A stretch of 64,000 bases of DNA, taken from contig CP073761.1 of NCBI GenBank assembly GCA_018399015.1, positions 806,001 through 870,000 on the forward strand, given 5' to 3'. The position numbers were made by a program, and so were the translations under genes. Positions 41,664-50,844 of this stretch are shown in pieces; position 1 is the stretch's first letter, and the number at the start of each line of letters is the position of its first letter. Origin of the DNA: Cyanobium sp. M30B3. GTDB taxonomy: Bacteria; Cyanobacteriota; Cyanobacteriia; PCC-6307; Cyanobiaceae. The notes under the pieces are model-generated. The model saw nothing but the letters and a program-made list of their open reading frames with translations. It had not been told where the DNA came from and made no database searches.

Positions 41664-42368
41664 ATGACCCTCAAGCAGCGCCGCGACCTGGTGTTTCTCG
41701 TGCTCGCCGGCCTGTTCCTGGGCACGATGGGCATGCTCAACATCCTCGGGCTCACCCGCTTCCTGCAGCTGGGCAGCATCGGCTCCTGGCCGATCGTGGT
41801 GGCAGTGGGCGCCCTGCCCTATCCGGTCACCTTCCTGTGCACCGACCTGATCAGTGAACTGTGGGGCGAGCAGAAGGCCTCCCAGCTGGTGTGGGTGGGG
41901 CTGCTGCTCAATGGCTGGATCGTGTTGATCCTCTGGCTGGGCGGGGTGCTGCCGGGCCTGGCCGGTGCCCCGGAGTCCACGTTCTTCGATGTGCAGCGCC
42001 TGGCCTTCGGGGCGGTGGGGGCCTCGATGGTGGCCTACCTGGCGGCCCAGTTCACCGATGTGCGCCTGTTCCACTTCTGGAAGCGCGTCAGCGGCGGCCA
42101 GGCCCTGTGGCTGCGCAACAACGGCTCCACCCTGGTGAGCCAGCTGGTGGACACCACTGCCGTGGTGCTGATCAGCCATTACGCCAGCCACGTGCTGCCG
42201 GTGCGCAGCGATGCTCCGGTGCTGCCCCAGCTGGCCGGTTTCATCGCCAGCGGCTACCTGTTCAAGGCGGTGGCGGCTCTGGCCGACACCCTGCCCTTCT
42301 ACCTGCTGGTGGGCTGGCTAAGGGGCTGGCTGGCGGTGCCCGGCATGGGGGCGGAGTTGGCCGACTGA
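41664..42368 (+). CDS. Queuosine precursor transporter (YhhQ/DUF165)
   Basis: A 234-residue, about six-pass membrane protein of the VUT/YhhQ family, which takes up queuine or preQ precursors for tRNA modification. Membrane segments include LVFLVLAGLFLGTMGMLNIL and LVWVGLLLNGWIVLILWLG. Conserved polar motifs are FLCTDLISELWGEQKA, FWKRVSGGQALWLRNNGSTL and LVDTTAVVLISHY. ATG 41664 was chosen. The gene is plus strand, next to truB, another tRNA-modification gene, but divergently. Confidence 0.85.
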   Translation: MTLKQRRDLVFLVLAGLFLGTMGMLNILGLTRFLQLGSIGSWPIVVAVGALPYPVTFLCTDLISELWGEQKASQLVWVGLLLNGWIVLILWLGGVLPGLAGAPESTFFDVQRLAFGAVGASMVAYLAAQFTDVRLFHFWKRVSGGQALWLRNNGSTLVSQLVDTTAVVLISHYASHVLPVRSDAPVLPQLAGFIASGYLFKAVAALADTLPFYLLVGWLRGWLAVPGMGAELAD

Positions 42369-42412
42369 GGAGCCAGCGGACCTCCCCTAGGTTGGCGCAA
42401 AACAGCAGCGGG

Positions 42413-43177
42413 ATGCAGCAGGCGATGGCCACGGTGTTTGATCCAGGGTTGGGCGTTGAGCGGTTCCTCACCGACGGCTTCGACCTGCGCGCGCAGCTCG
42501 CCCGCTATCTCGTTCTGGAACCAACAGAGCTGGAGCGGCGCCTGCCCGCCAGCACCGCCGAGCTGGCGGCCCTGCATCCGGGCAGCTTCGACCCTGACCA
42601 GGTGAGCAGCTTCTACGAGGACACCGTGGGCACCGGTCATTTGCTGGAACTGGCGGCCTGGCATCTCGGCAGTGCCGACTACATCGCCGACACCCTGCGG
42701 CTGCAGCAGCGTTTCGCCCGCGGCCAGGTGCTCGATTTCGGTGGCGGCATCGGCAGCCATGCCCTGGCGGCCGCGGCCCTGCCGGAGGTGGAGCGGGTGT
42801 GGTTCGTGGATCTCAATCCCCACAACCGCGCGTTTGTGCAGGCCCGGGCCGAGGCACTGGGCCTCAGCGCCAAAATGGCCTGCTTCCGCGACCTGGACGA
42901 TCCGGCACTGCCCCGCCGCTTCGACACGGTTGTTTGCCTCGATGTGCTCGAGCATCTGCCCGATCCCGCCGCCCAGCTCCTGCAGTTCGCTGCCCGTATG
43001 GAGCCCGGGGCGATTGCCCTGCTGAATTGGTACTTCTTCCAGGGCTTTCAAGGAGAGTATCCCTTTCATCTCGACGACCCAGCACTGGTGGAAGCCTTTT
43101 TCCGCACGCTGCAGGCGAGCTTTGTGGAGGTGTTTCACCCCTACCTGATCACCACCCGGGCCTATCGCCTGGCCTGA
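42413..43177 (+). CDS. Class I SAM-dependent methyltransferase
   Basis: A 254-residue Rossmann methyltransferase. The SAM motif is VLDFGGGIGSHALAAAALPE, the acidic motif II is VWFVDLNPHNRAFVQARA, and motif IV/VI reads DTVVCLDVLEHLPDPAAQ. The N-terminal 100 residues are a helical lid with SSFYEDTVGTGHLLELAAWH. The substrate is unknown. ATG 42413 is used; ATG 42425 is possible. It lies 44 bases behind the transporter. Confidence 0.85.
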   Translation: MQQAMATVFDPGLGVERFLTDGFDLRAQLARYLVLEPTELERRLPASTAELAALHPGSFDPDQVSSFYEDTVGTGHLLELAAWHLGSADYIADTLRLQQRFARGQVLDFGGGIGSHALAAAALPEVERVWFVDLNPHNRAFVQARAEALGLSAKMACFRDLDDPALPRRFDTVVCLDVLEHLPDPAAQLLQFAARMEPGAIALLNWYFFQGFQGEYPFHLDDPALVEAFFRTLQASFVEVFHPYLITTRAYRLA

Positions 43178-43209
43178 AGACCTGGGAGCGGTGTGCCGTT
43201 GCCTCCAGC

Positions 43210-43240
43210 AAAAAAAGCCGGCGGTGGAGGCCGCCGGCTT
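43210..43240 (-). terminator. Intrinsic terminator of rplU-rpmA
   Basis: Read on the minus strand, a perfect 10-base stem (AAGCCGGCGG 43215-43224 / CCGCCGGCTT 43231-43240) with a six-base loop, followed by a T-run (A-run 43210-43216). It probably also blocks readthrough from the convergent methyltransferase gene. Confidence 0.88.
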
Positions 43241-43257
43241 GAGAGTGAGCTATGCCG

Positions 43258-43290
43258 AATGGGCATCAATGGGCATAAATGAATGGGCAT
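43258..43290. repeat. Three copies of AATGGGCAT
   Basis: AATGGGCAT occurs at 43258-43266, 43268-43276 and 43282-43290, between the rpmA stop and its terminator (both on minus). The spacing is irregular (10 and 14). It is probably a small replication-slippage repeat in the 3' untranslated region. Confidence 0.6.
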
Positions 43291-43317
43291 AGGTGGTTGG
43301 GACGGCAGCCTCGGGAT

Positions 43318-43581
43318 TCAGCCAACCGCCACGTTGATGCGCTTGCGGCTGCGCAGGCCCCGCTTGATGCTGTCGAAGTTCACCACCCCATCCACCAGGG
43401 CAAACAGGGTGTCGTCCGAACCCCGGCCCACGTTGGTGCCGGGCAGCACGGAGGTGCCGCGCTGGCGGATCAGGATGGAGCCGGCGGACACAGCTTCACC
43501 GCCATAGGCCTTGACGCCCAGGCGCTTGGAGTTGGAGTCGCGGCCGTTGCGGGTGGAACCCGTACCTTTCTTGTGAGCCAT
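43318..43581 (-). CDS. rpmA: 50S ribosomal protein L27
   Basis: An 87-residue L27 that reaches the peptidyl transferase centre. [20 protein letters not shown] and [20 protein letters not shown] are typical. There is no N-terminal leader, so no Prp-type cleavage is expected. It follows rplU by 110 bases on the minus strand. Confidence 0.97.
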   Translation of the reverse strand: MAHKKGTGSTRNGRDSNSKRLGVKAYGGEAVSAGSILIRQRGTSVLPGTNVGRGSDDTLFALVDGVVNFDSIKRGLRSRKRINVAVG

Positions 43582-43691
43582 GGGTTGGGGATGGAGTTGG
43601 GATGCGTGTGGAGGTGATTGCCGGCGGAGACTGTGCCAGAAGGGAAGGGTGCCAGCGGAACGGGCGTGGTGGTGGTGGAGAGAGTGGGTGC

Positions 43692-44102
43692 TCAGTTGAG
43701 GGCCTTGCCGGCCACCTTGATCGACTGCACCATCACCCGGGTCAATTCCTGGCGATGTCCGTTCTTGCGACGGGTTTTCTTCTTGGGCCGCATCTTGTAC
43801 ACAATCAACTTGGGGCCGCGGCGATGGGCCATCACCTTCAGCTCCACGGTGGCGCCGGCCACGTAGGGCTGACCCAGGGTGGCGGCCTTGCCGTCGTTCA
43901 CCAGGAGCACGTTCTCCAGGTTCACGATGCTGTCCACATCGGCAGCCAGGCGGTCGATGTCGTAGTAGCGGTTCGGCTGGAGCCAGAACTGCTGGCCTGA
44001 GCTCTCCACGATGGCGTAGGGCCCGGGCTGATCAGCGTTCCCGGCTGCCTTCGAGCCGGCATCTGCCGGACTGGTGGAGGTTGTTGAGGGCGTCTGGGTC
44101 AT
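43692..44102 (-). CDS. rplU: 50S ribosomal protein L21
   Basis: A 136-residue L21. [20 protein letters not shown] starts the conserved domain, and [20 protein letters not shown] is the typical basic C-terminal segment. The first 26 residues (Ser/Thr/Ala-rich) are an extension over the usual 103-residue protein. It is divergent from kaiA with a 247-base spacer rich in repeats. Confidence 0.96.
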   Translation of the reverse strand: MTQTPSTTSTSPADAGSKAAGNADQPGPYAIVESSGQQFWLQPNRYYDIDRLAADVDSIVNLENVLLVNDGKAATLGQPYVAGATVELKVMAHRRGPKLIVYKMRPKKKTRRKNGHRQELTRVMVQSIKVAGKALN

Positions 44103-44127
44103 GGCGGCAGGGCGTGGCCAGGCTGGA

Positions 44128-44233
44128 CTGAAACGCTGGAGTCACGGGTGCAGGGACATCGCCTGGGACGAAGTGTCCGGATCGTGGAGGGTCGGGATCC
44201 CAAGCGAGGAGGGTCGGGATCCCAGCGTTTCAG
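44128..44233. repeat. Inverted and direct repeats in the rplU-kaiA spacer
   Basis: A perfect 12-base inverted repeat (CTGAAACGCTGG 44128-44139 / CCAGCGTTTCAG 44222-44233) encloses a perfect 17-base direct repeat (GGAGGGTCGGGATCCCA at 44186-44202 and 44208-44224). Each direct repeat contains the palindrome GGGATCCC. The two copies are 22 bases apart, about two helical turns. A further small hairpin CAGGCC/GGCCTG lies at 44231-44248. The spacer (44103-44349) contains the promoters of both rplU and kaiA. It could be paired protein-binding sites or a structured rplU leader. Confidence 0.6.
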
Positions 44234-44349
44234 GCCCATTCAGGCCTGGCGCACGATTTGGAAGACAAACATCAATTCTCCCTTCTGGCAGCTCCTTTCG
44301 TCAACATTGGCTCAAGCCCCGGCGGATTTCCCGTCGCCTCCGGCCCTCC

Positions 44350-45195
44350 ATGCCCGAATCGGCCCTCACCATCGTTTCCCTGATCCGCGATCCCAGTCTC
44401 CAGGAGGCTGTCACCCGCTGGCTTGACGGTCAGACGCGCTATCGCCTCGTGCCCTGCGCCGCGGAAGTCGACCCCGTGCCCGAGCTGGAGCGGCTCGGAG
44501 ACAGCTGTGACGCCCTGCTCCTCCAGCAGGGCGAGCTGGCTCCGGAAGCCGCCCAGGCCCTTCAGGAGCGGGGCCTGGTGTTGCCGGCTGTGGTGATCGG
44601 TCGGGTGCTCGGTCAGGTGGACTACCACCCCGATGAGATTCATCTGTCGGCCGATCAGCTGGAGCAACTCACCTACAGCCTGGATGCGGCCATTTCCCGC
44701 TCCCTGAGCCGGGTGCTGGCCGCGCCACCCGAGGATCCGGGAGTGGGACGGGAGGAGCCGATGCCTGAGCGCTGGCGGCTGGCCAACCGGCTGCAGGCCC
44801 GACTGGGCCTGTTGGGAGTGTTCTACAAGCGTGACTCTTCTCGCTTCCTACGCAATCTCGACCCCAAGGATGCGGAGATCCTGCTGGAGTCCCTGAAGCG
44901 CACCTATCGCGATCTGCTGTTCAGTTACTTCAAGGATCCTGCAGCGGCAAACCAGGCGTTGGAGAGTTTTGTGAATACTGCGTTTTTCAGCGATCTGCCC
45001 ATCACCAGGACTGTTGAGATTCACATGGACTTGATCGACTCTTTTTCCAAGCAGCTTAGCCTGGAAGGCCACAAGAGTGATTTTCTGCAGGATTACCGCC
45101 TCGCCCTTCTTGATGTCATGGCGCACCTCTGTGAGATGTATCGCCGTTCCATCCCTGCCGGCGTTCCCCTGGCGCCAGCCATGCAGGGGCTTTGA
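44350..45195 (+). CDS. kaiA: Circadian clock protein KaiA
   Basis: KaiA stimulates KaiC autophosphorylation. 281 residues, essentially full length against 284 in S. elongatus. The N-terminal pseudo-receiver domain begins ALTIVSLIRDPSLQEAVTRW and lacks the phospho-Asp, as expected. The C-terminal four-helix dimer domain has NRLQARLGLLGVFYKRDSSR, RTYRDLLFSYF and the LLDVMAHLCEMYRRSIPAG end. ATG 44350 is used. Many Prochlorococcus have lost kaiA between rplU and kaiB; this genome keeps it in that ancestral position. Confidence 0.96.
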   Translation: MPESALTIVSLIRDPSLQEAVTRWLDGQTRYRLVPCAAEVDPVPELERLGDSCDALLLQQGELAPEAAQALQERGLVLPAVVIGRVLGQVDYHPDEIHLSADQLEQLTYSLDAAISRSLSRVLAAPPEDPGVGREEPMPERWRLANRLQARLGLLGVFYKRDSSRFLRNLDPKDAEILLESLKRTYRDLLFSYFKDPAAANQALESFVNTAFFSDLPITRTVEIHMDLIDSFSKQLSLEGHKSDFLQDYRLALLDVMAHLCEMYRRSIPAGVPLAPAMQGL

Positions 45196-45286
45196 TCGGT
45201 GCCGACGTTGTCTAGCGATCCGCCCCGAAGCCTGTTGATCAATCCACCAGCCCTGACTCTTCGGTGATTCTCGGAGCATCCCTGTC

Positions 45287-45646
45287 ATGTCCCCCCGCAA
45301 GACCTACATCCTCAAGCTCTACGTTGCTGGCAATACGCCCAACTCCATGCGGGCGCTGAAAACATTGCGCAATATCTTGGAAACGGAGTTTCAGGGCGTC
45401 TATGCTCTCAAGGTCATTGATGTTCTCAAGAATCCCCAGTTGGCCGAGGAAGACAAGATTCTGGCCACCCCTACCCTGGCTAAAATCCTGCCACCACCAG
45501 TGCGTCGCATCATTGGTGATCTCAGCGATCGGGAGCGGGTGTTGATTGGCTTGGATCTCCTCTATGACGAATTGTCGGAAGAATCCCTGTTGGCTGATGA
45601 TGTGCTCGATGCGATCACACCATCACTGGGTGACCCGACGCTCTGA
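45287..45646 (+). CDS. kaiB: Circadian clock protein KaiB
   Basis: KaiB is the fold-switching protein that binds the KaiC CI ring and sequesters KaiA. 119 residues. [40 protein letters not shown] and [20 protein letters not shown] are the conserved core. The acidic C-terminal tail is present. It lies between kaiA (91 bases before) and kaiC (103 bases after). Codon use is visibly more AT-rich than in the flanking genes. Confidence 0.97.
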   Translation: MSPRKTYILKLYVAGNTPNSMRALKTLRNILETEFQGVYALKVIDVLKNPQLAEEDKILATPTLAKILPPPVRRIIGDLSDRERVLIGLDLLYDELSEESLLADDVLDAITPSLGDPTL

Positions 45647-45749
45647 TGGGTCCCTTGATGGCACGCCACCCAGCCAGTTTGCCCTGTTCCCACTGCAGAC
45701 GCCGCAGTCTCAGACGATCTGAAGACCTCTTTCCTGCTCCTTTTCTGCG

Positions 45750-47288
45750 ATGACCGATTTCAGTCCACAGCCCGTTGCCATGCTGCAGGTGCAGAAGCTG
45801 CCCACCGGCATCGAGGGATTCGACGATGTCTGTCATGGCGGCTTGCCAATCGGACGCTCCACGCTGGTTTCGGGAACGTCGGGCACGGGCAAGACCGTGT
45901 TCTCGCTGAATTTCCTCTACAATGGGATTCGGCAGTATAACGAGCCTGGCATATTCGTTACGTTTGAAGAATCGCCGCTCGATATCCTGCGAAATGCCGC
46001 CAGCTTCGGCTGGAATCTTCAGGAAATGGTGGAGCAGGATAAGCTCTTTATCCTGGATGCTTCGCCCGACCCGGAAGGTCAGGATGTGGCTGGCAATTTT
46101 GACCTGTCTGGTTTGATTGAGCGCATTAATTATGCGATTCGCAAGTACAAGGCCAGGCGTGTGGCGATTGACTCCATCACTGCTGTCTTTCAGCAGTATG
46201 ACGCCGTTTCGGTGGTGCGTCGGGAGATCTTCCGCCTGATTGCCCGGCTCAAAGAGATTGGTGTCACCACGGTGATGACGACGGAGCGCATTGATGAATA
46301 TGGACCGATTGCCCGCTACGGCGTTGAGGAATTTGTGTCCGACAACGTGGTGATTCTGCGCAATGTGCTCGAGGGTGAGCGCCGACGTCGCACGGTGGAG
46401 ATTCTCAAGCTGCGGGGCACCACCCACATGAAGGGTGAATTCCCCTTCACGCTCGGGAGCCACGGCATGAGTGTGTTCCCGCTGGGGGCGATGCGCCTCA
46501 CCCAACGCAGTTCCAACGTACGCCTCAGCTCCGGCGTGCCGAAACTGGACGAGATGTGTGGCGGTGGTTTCTTCAAGGATTCCATCATTCTCGCCACCGG
46601 TGCAACCGGTACCGGCAAGACCCTGCTGGTTTCCAAGTTCATCGAAGATGCCTGCCGCAGCAAGGAGCGCGCCATCCTGTTTGCCTATGAGGAATCCAGG
46701 GCCCAGTTGTTGCGCAATGCCACCAGCTGGGGTATCGACTTTGAGCAGATGGAGCAGGATGGCCTGCTCAAGATCATCTGCGCCTACCCGGAATCCACGG
46801 GTCTGGAAGATCACCTGCAGATCATCAAGACGGAAATCAGCCAGTTCAAGCCATCGCGGATGGCCATTGATTCACTCTCAGCTCTGGCCAGGGGTGTGAG
46901 CCATAACGCTTTCAGGCAGTTTGTGATTGGGGTTACTGGCTATGCCAAGCAGGAGGAGATTGCTGGCTTTTTCACAAACACCTCAGAGGAGTTTATGGGT
47001 AGCCATTCGATCACAGACTCCCACATCTCCACGATCACCGATACGATTCTTCTGCTTCAGTACGTTGAGATTCGCGGTGAGATGGCTCGCGCGCTCAATG
47101 TCTTCAAGATGCGGGGGTCCTGGCATGACAAGGGCATCCGCGAATTCGTGATCACCGGAAATGGGCCTGAGATCAAGGATTCCTTCTCCAACTTTGAGCG
47201 CATCATCTCCGGCGTGCCCCATCGGGTCACCACCGATGAACGCAGTGAGCTGGCCCGCATCGTTCGCGGTGTGGCCGATGACATCTGA
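45750..47288 (+). CDS. kaiC: Circadian clock ATPase/autokinase KaiC
   Basis: Central oscillator with two RecA-like domains, 512 residues. CI Walker A is SGTSGTGKTVFSLNF, with catalytic Glu pair TFEESPLDIL. CII Walker A is ATGATGTGKTLLVSKF, with YEESRAQLL. The CII phosphorylation sites fall in SITDSHISTITDT, with Ser about 427 and Thr about 428 corresponding to S431/T432 of S. elongatus. The KaiA-binding C-terminal peptide is present (ELARIVRGVADDI). All residues needed for a working clock appear intact. Confidence 0.98.
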   Translation: MTDFSPQPVAMLQVQKLPTGIEGFDDVCHGGLPIGRSTLVSGTSGTGKTVFSLNFLYNGIRQYNEPGIFVTFEESPLDILRNAASFGWNLQEMVEQDKLFILDASPDPEGQDVAGNFDLSGLIERINYAIRKYKARRVAIDSITAVFQQYDAVSVVRREIFRLIARLKEIGVTTVMTTERIDEYGPIARYGVEEFVSDNVVILRNVLEGERRRRTVEILKLRGTTHMKGEFPFTLGSHGMSVFPLGAMRLTQRSSNVRLSSGVPKLDEMCGGGFFKDSIILATGATGTGKTLLVSKFIEDACRSKERAILFAYEESRAQLLRNATSWGIDFEQMEQDGLLKIICAYPESTGLEDHLQIIKTEISQFKPSRMAIDSLSALARGVSHNAFRQFVIGVTGYAKQEEIAGFFTNTSEEFMGSHSITDSHISTITDTILLLQYVEIRGEMARALNVFKMRGSWHDKGIREFVITGNGPEIKDSFSNFERIISGVPHRVTTDERSELARIVRGVADDI

Positions 47289-47329
47289 GCCAGCGCCCCC
47301 AGAGCCAGGTGGGTCTGACGGTTGCAGCC

Positions 47330-49381
47330 TCAGCTGAGGGCGGACATGCCGCTGTCGTAGCGCCTGCGTTCGGCCAGCAGCTGCAACTCGTCGCTGTCGG
47401 AATGCTCGAGGGGCAGATCGAACCAGAACGTGGTGCCCACGCCGGATTCACTGGCCATCTGGATCCTGGTGCCGTGCTTGTCGAGGATGCCGCGCACGAT
47501 CGAAAGCCCCAGGCCGGTGCCGGCCTCGGTGTGCACGGCATTCTCAACCCTGTAGAAGCGCTCGAAGATGCGTTCCTGGTCGGCCTCTGAGATGCCGCAA
47601 CCGGTGTCGGCCACTTCGATCCGCAAGCGCGGCAGTGGCGAGGTGATGGCACAGCTGGGACTGCCGGCTGCGCCGGCTGCCTCAGGAGCAAGGGCGCACA
47701 GATCGGGCCAGGGATAGGCCCGCATCATCAGCTTCCCGCCCGCAGAGGTGAACTTGAGCCCATTGCCCACCAGGTTGTCGAACACCTGCAGCAGCAGATC
47801 CCAGTTGCCCAGCACCCGTGGCAGCTGGGGATCGGCCTCGAAGCCAAGGGCCACACCCTTCTCCTCGGCGTTGAGCCGGTAGGTGCGCAGCGTCTGCTCG
47901 ATCGCCGGTGCCAGCTCGAGGGGTTCGAACTGCCATTGCCGTTCCGACTCCAGCCTCGAGAGATCCAGCACATCGTTCACCAGCCGCGTGAGGCGGTCGG
48001 TCTCGGCATTGGCGATGCCCAGGAACTCCTGCTTTTCCTCTTCGCTCAGCTGATCGCCCAGATCGTGAAGGGTTTCCACGTAGCTCTTGATGTTGAACAG
48101 GGGCGTGCGCAGCTCGTGGGACACGTTGCTGATGAAGCGGCTCTGGGCGGCATTCAGTTCCACTTCGCGGGTGAGGTCCTGCACCGTCATGGCGATGCCC
48201 TTGAGGGTTTCGCCGCTGGCATCGCGCACCGCCTGCAGCACGATCCGCAGGGTGCGAGCCGGCTCACCCACGCTGCAGCGCACATCGGCGTCGTCACGCT
48301 CGCCGCTGGTCACGTTGTCGAGGGCCGACTGCAGCTCCATGGCCAGGCGCTCGGGCAGTTCCTCGATCACGCCGCTGCCCTCCAGATTGCGGCCCTCCCA
48401 GCGAAACAGCCGGCGGGCTGTCGGGTTGGCCAGCACGATCGCGCCGCCTGCATCGAGCAGCACGGCGCCATCGGCCATGGTGGCGATCAGCGACTCCTGC
48501 TTCACCTTGGCCGCGGTGAGCTCTTCGATGTTGGCGGCCTGGTACACCTCCAGCTGGGCGGCCATCGTGTTGAAGCCCTGCAGCAGTTCCCCCAGTTCGC
48601 CGCCCACCGGCAGGGCGATCCGGGCCTCAAAGTTGCCGCCGGCGATCTGGCGCACGCCCCGCAGCAACTCCTTCACCGGCTGGGTGATCGTGAGGGCATT
48701 GAACACCGAGCCCAGGATCACCAGCACCCAGATCGAGATGAACACCGCCACGGTCACCTCCCGGGTGAGGGCGGCGCTGGCCAGCAGGGTTTCGTTGGGG
48801 TTGATGCCCAGGGCCAGCACCCCCAGATAGCGCCCCTCGCTCACCATCGGCACGAACACATCCGTGACCTGGCCGTCCGGGGTGAGGTGCTGGCGCACCA
48901 GTGGATTGTCGGGCCGGTTCTGGATATCGCCGGGCAACTCCAGCCGGCGGCTGAGCAGCAGCTCGCTGCTGCCGTTGTTGGAGCCAATGGGAATGCCGAG
49001 GTAGATCACCCCGTCGGGGTCGGCGAAGAAGATGTAGCGGAGGCTGCGGCTGGAGCGCCAGAAGCGGTCGGCCACCGAGGCCAGCTCGCGGTCGTTGCCC
49101 TCGGCCACCAGTGGCGTCACATTGGCCGAGAGCAGCAGCCCGAGGTCGCGGGCGTAGCGGGTGTCGCTCATGCGGGCATCGCGCTGGATGCCGTTCAGGG
49201 CCAGGAAGGTGATGCCGGTCATCAGCAGGCTCACCACCAGGGTGGCCACCGCCAGCAGCTTGGTCTGCAGGCTGAACTCCGCCCACCACTGGGCCAGGGC
49301 CCGGCGCCAGCGGGGCAGCTGGCCGCCGGCCCCCAGGCCGGAACCCCGCTCGCCGCCGATCGCCTCGCTGCTGCTGGTCAT
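47330..49381 (-). CDS. nblS: Sensor histidine kinase NblS (Hik33/DspA type)
   Basis: A 683-residue membrane sensor kinase. Two transmembrane segments (about 43-63 and 211-230) flank a periplasmic sensor domain, then HAMP, a PAS domain (about 290-400), HisKA with the phosphorylated His in RFISNVSHELRTPLFNIKSY (about residue 422), and HATPase with DNLVGNGLKFTSAGG, VADTGCGISEADQERIFERF and GTGLGLSIVRGILDKHG. NblS/Hik33 controls high-light, nutrient and phycobilisome responses and is the one near-universal cyanobacterial kinase. Its start overlaps the purD stop (ATGA), an association also seen in other marine Synechococcus. Confidence 0.93.
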   Translation of the reverse strand: MTSSSEAIGGERGSGLGAGGQLPRWRRALAQWWAEFSLQTKLLAVATLVVSLLMTGITFLALNGIQRDARMSDTRYARDLGLLLSANVTPLVAEGNDRELASVADRFWRSSRSLRYIFFADPDGVIYLGIPIGSNNGSSELLLSRRLELPGDIQNRPDNPLVRQHLTPDGQVTDVFVPMVSEGRYLGVLALGINPNETLLASAALTREVTVAVFISIWVLVILGSVFNALTITQPVKELLRGVRQIAGGNFEARIALPVGGELGELLQGFNTMAAQLEVYQAANIEELTAAKVKQESLIATMADGAVLLDAGGAIVLANPTARRLFRWEGRNLEGSGVIEELPERLAMELQSALDNVTSGERDDADVRCSVGEPARTLRIVLQAVRDASGETLKGIAMTVQDLTREVELNAAQSRFISNVSHELRTPLFNIKSYVETLHDLGDQLSEEEKQEFLGIANAETDRLTRLVNDVLDLSRLESERQWQFEPLELAPAIEQTLRTYRLNAEEKGVALGFEADPQLPRVLGNWDLLLQVFDNLVGNGLKFTSAGGKLMMRAYPWPDLCALAPEAAGAAGSPSCAITSPLPRLRIEVADTGCGISEADQERIFERFYRVENAVHTEAGTGLGLSIVRGILDKHGTRIQMASESGVGTTFWFDLPLEHSDSDELQLLAERRRYDSGMSALS

Positions 49382-50733
49382 CGGCTGCGCACCTGGTGGC
49401 CGATGTCGCGGCGGAAGGTCATGCCCTCGAAGTGCACCTGGGCCAGGCCGGCGTAGGCCCGCTCGAAGGCGCTGTCAAAGTCGGCGGCCTGGGCCACCAC
49501 CGCCAGCACCCGGCCGCCGTTGCTGAGGCAGCGGCCATCGGGGTCGCGGCGGCTGCCGGCGTGGAACAGCTGCAGGCTGGCGTCGGGCTGGAGCCGGCTG
49601 CTGATCGGATCGCCCCGGCGGATCTCGCCCGGGTAGCCCTGGGCGGCGGCGATCACGCAGGCGCTGCAGCCTGGCTGAATGCTGAGCGGCGGTGCCAGAT
49701 CCAGGCGCCCCCGGGCACAGGCCAGCAACACCGCTGCCAGCTCCGGCCCCAGCAGGGGCATCAGGGTCTCGCATTCGGGATCCCCGAAGCGGCAGTTGAA
49801 CTCGATCACGCTCGGGCCGGCGTCGGTGAGCATCAGGCCGGCGTAGATCACGCCGCGGTAGTCGATCCCGCGGGCCCGCAGGGCGGCCAGGGTGGGCTCG
49901 AGCACGGAGCGCCGCACGGCCTCCAGCCCGGCCGCGTCCAGCAGGGGGGCGGGGGCATAGGCGCCCATGCCGCCGGTGTTGGGCCCGGTGTCGCCCTCGC
50001 CGATGCGCTTGTGGTCCTGGGCCGGGGGCAGCAGCACCAGCCGCTCGCCATCACAGAGGGCGAACACCGACACCTCCGGCCCGTAGGTGCGCTCCTCCAG
50101 CACCAGGGTGGCCCCTCCTCCGGCGCCGAAGCGGCCGGCGAAGATTTCCTCAATGGCGCTGCGGGCCTCGTCGTGGCTCTCGGCCACGGTCACCCCCTTG
50201 CCCGCCGCCAGCCCGTCGGCCTTCACCACCGGCGGCTGCTCCAGCGACTCCAGCAGGACCAGGGCCTCGGCCTCGCTGCTGGCGGCCCAGTAGCCGGAGG
50301 TGGGCACGCCGGCCGCCTGCATCAGCGCCTTGGCCCACTGCTTGCTCGCCTCCAGCTGGGCCCCGTCGGCACCGGGACCGAACACCGCCAGGCCGGCGCT
50401 GCGCAGCCCATCCGCCAGGCCGGCGGCCAGGGGGGCCTCCGGCCCCACCACCACCAGCTCGATGGCCAGCTCCTGGCAGGCGGCCAGCAGGCCGTCCTGG
50501 TCCTGCTCGGCGATCTGCAGCTGTGCACAGCCCTCCAGCTCCAGGGTGCCGCCGTTGCCCGGCGCCACCCACACCCGCTCCACCCCCGGGCAGCGGGCCA
50601 GGGCCCAGGCCAGGGCGTTCTCGCGCCCGCCGCCGCCCACCACCAGCACGCGGGCCGGTGTGGGGATCGCCTCGGGTGTGCTTGCTTCAGGGGTGGTCGC
50701 TGGGGTGGCGGTGATCGAGGGGGCGGTGGACAT
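49378..50733 (-). CDS. purD: Phosphoribosylamine--glycine ligase
   Basis: GAR synthetase, step 2 of purine synthesis; 451 residues. VLVVGGGGRENALAWALAR opens the fold, VVKADGLAAGKGVTVAES is the ATP-grasp nucleotide motif, and GPNTGGMGAYAPAPLL and FNCRFGDPECETLMPLL are family-specific. A 27-residue Thr/Pro-rich leader precedes the conserved start; an internal start was not evident. It overlaps nblS by four bases. Confidence 0.96.
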   Translation of the reverse strand: MSTAPSITATPATTPEASTPEAIPTPARVLVVGGGGRENALAWALARCPGVERVWVAPGNGGTLELEGCAQLQIAEQDQDGLLAACQELAIELVVVGPEAPLAAGLADGLRSAGLAVFGPGADGAQLEASKQWAKALMQAAGVPTSGYWAASSEAEALVLLESLEQPPVVKADGLAAGKGVTVAESHDEARSAIEEIFAGRFGAGGGATLVLEERTYGPEVSVFALCDGERLVLLPPAQDHKRIGEGDTGPNTGGMGAYAPAPLLDAAGLEAVRRSVLEPTLAALRARGIDYRGVIYAGLMLTDAGPSVIEFNCRFGDPECETLMPLLGPELAAVLLACARGRLDLAPPLSIQPGCSACVIAAAQGYPGEIRRGDPISSRLQPDASLQLFHAGSRRDPDGRCLSNGGRVLAVVAQAADFDSAFERAYAGLAQVHFEGMTFRRDIGHQVRSR

Positions 50734-50844
50734 GGACCAGCGGCAGTGGACCGGGGCGAGTGGCGGGATGGGGGCGCGGCCGGGGCGAATCGCCTGGCTC
50801 TTCTAGGTTGCTGTGGCGACCCGCAGCCCGCAGGACTGGGCACC

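Noticed and set aside
49396-50844. Plus-strand open frame of over 480 codons opposite purD, continuous with the gene at 50845
   Set aside because: It is the antisense of purD in a GC-rich genome, with low-complexity Gly/Gln/His-rich translation. Only the part after GTG 50845 looks like protein.
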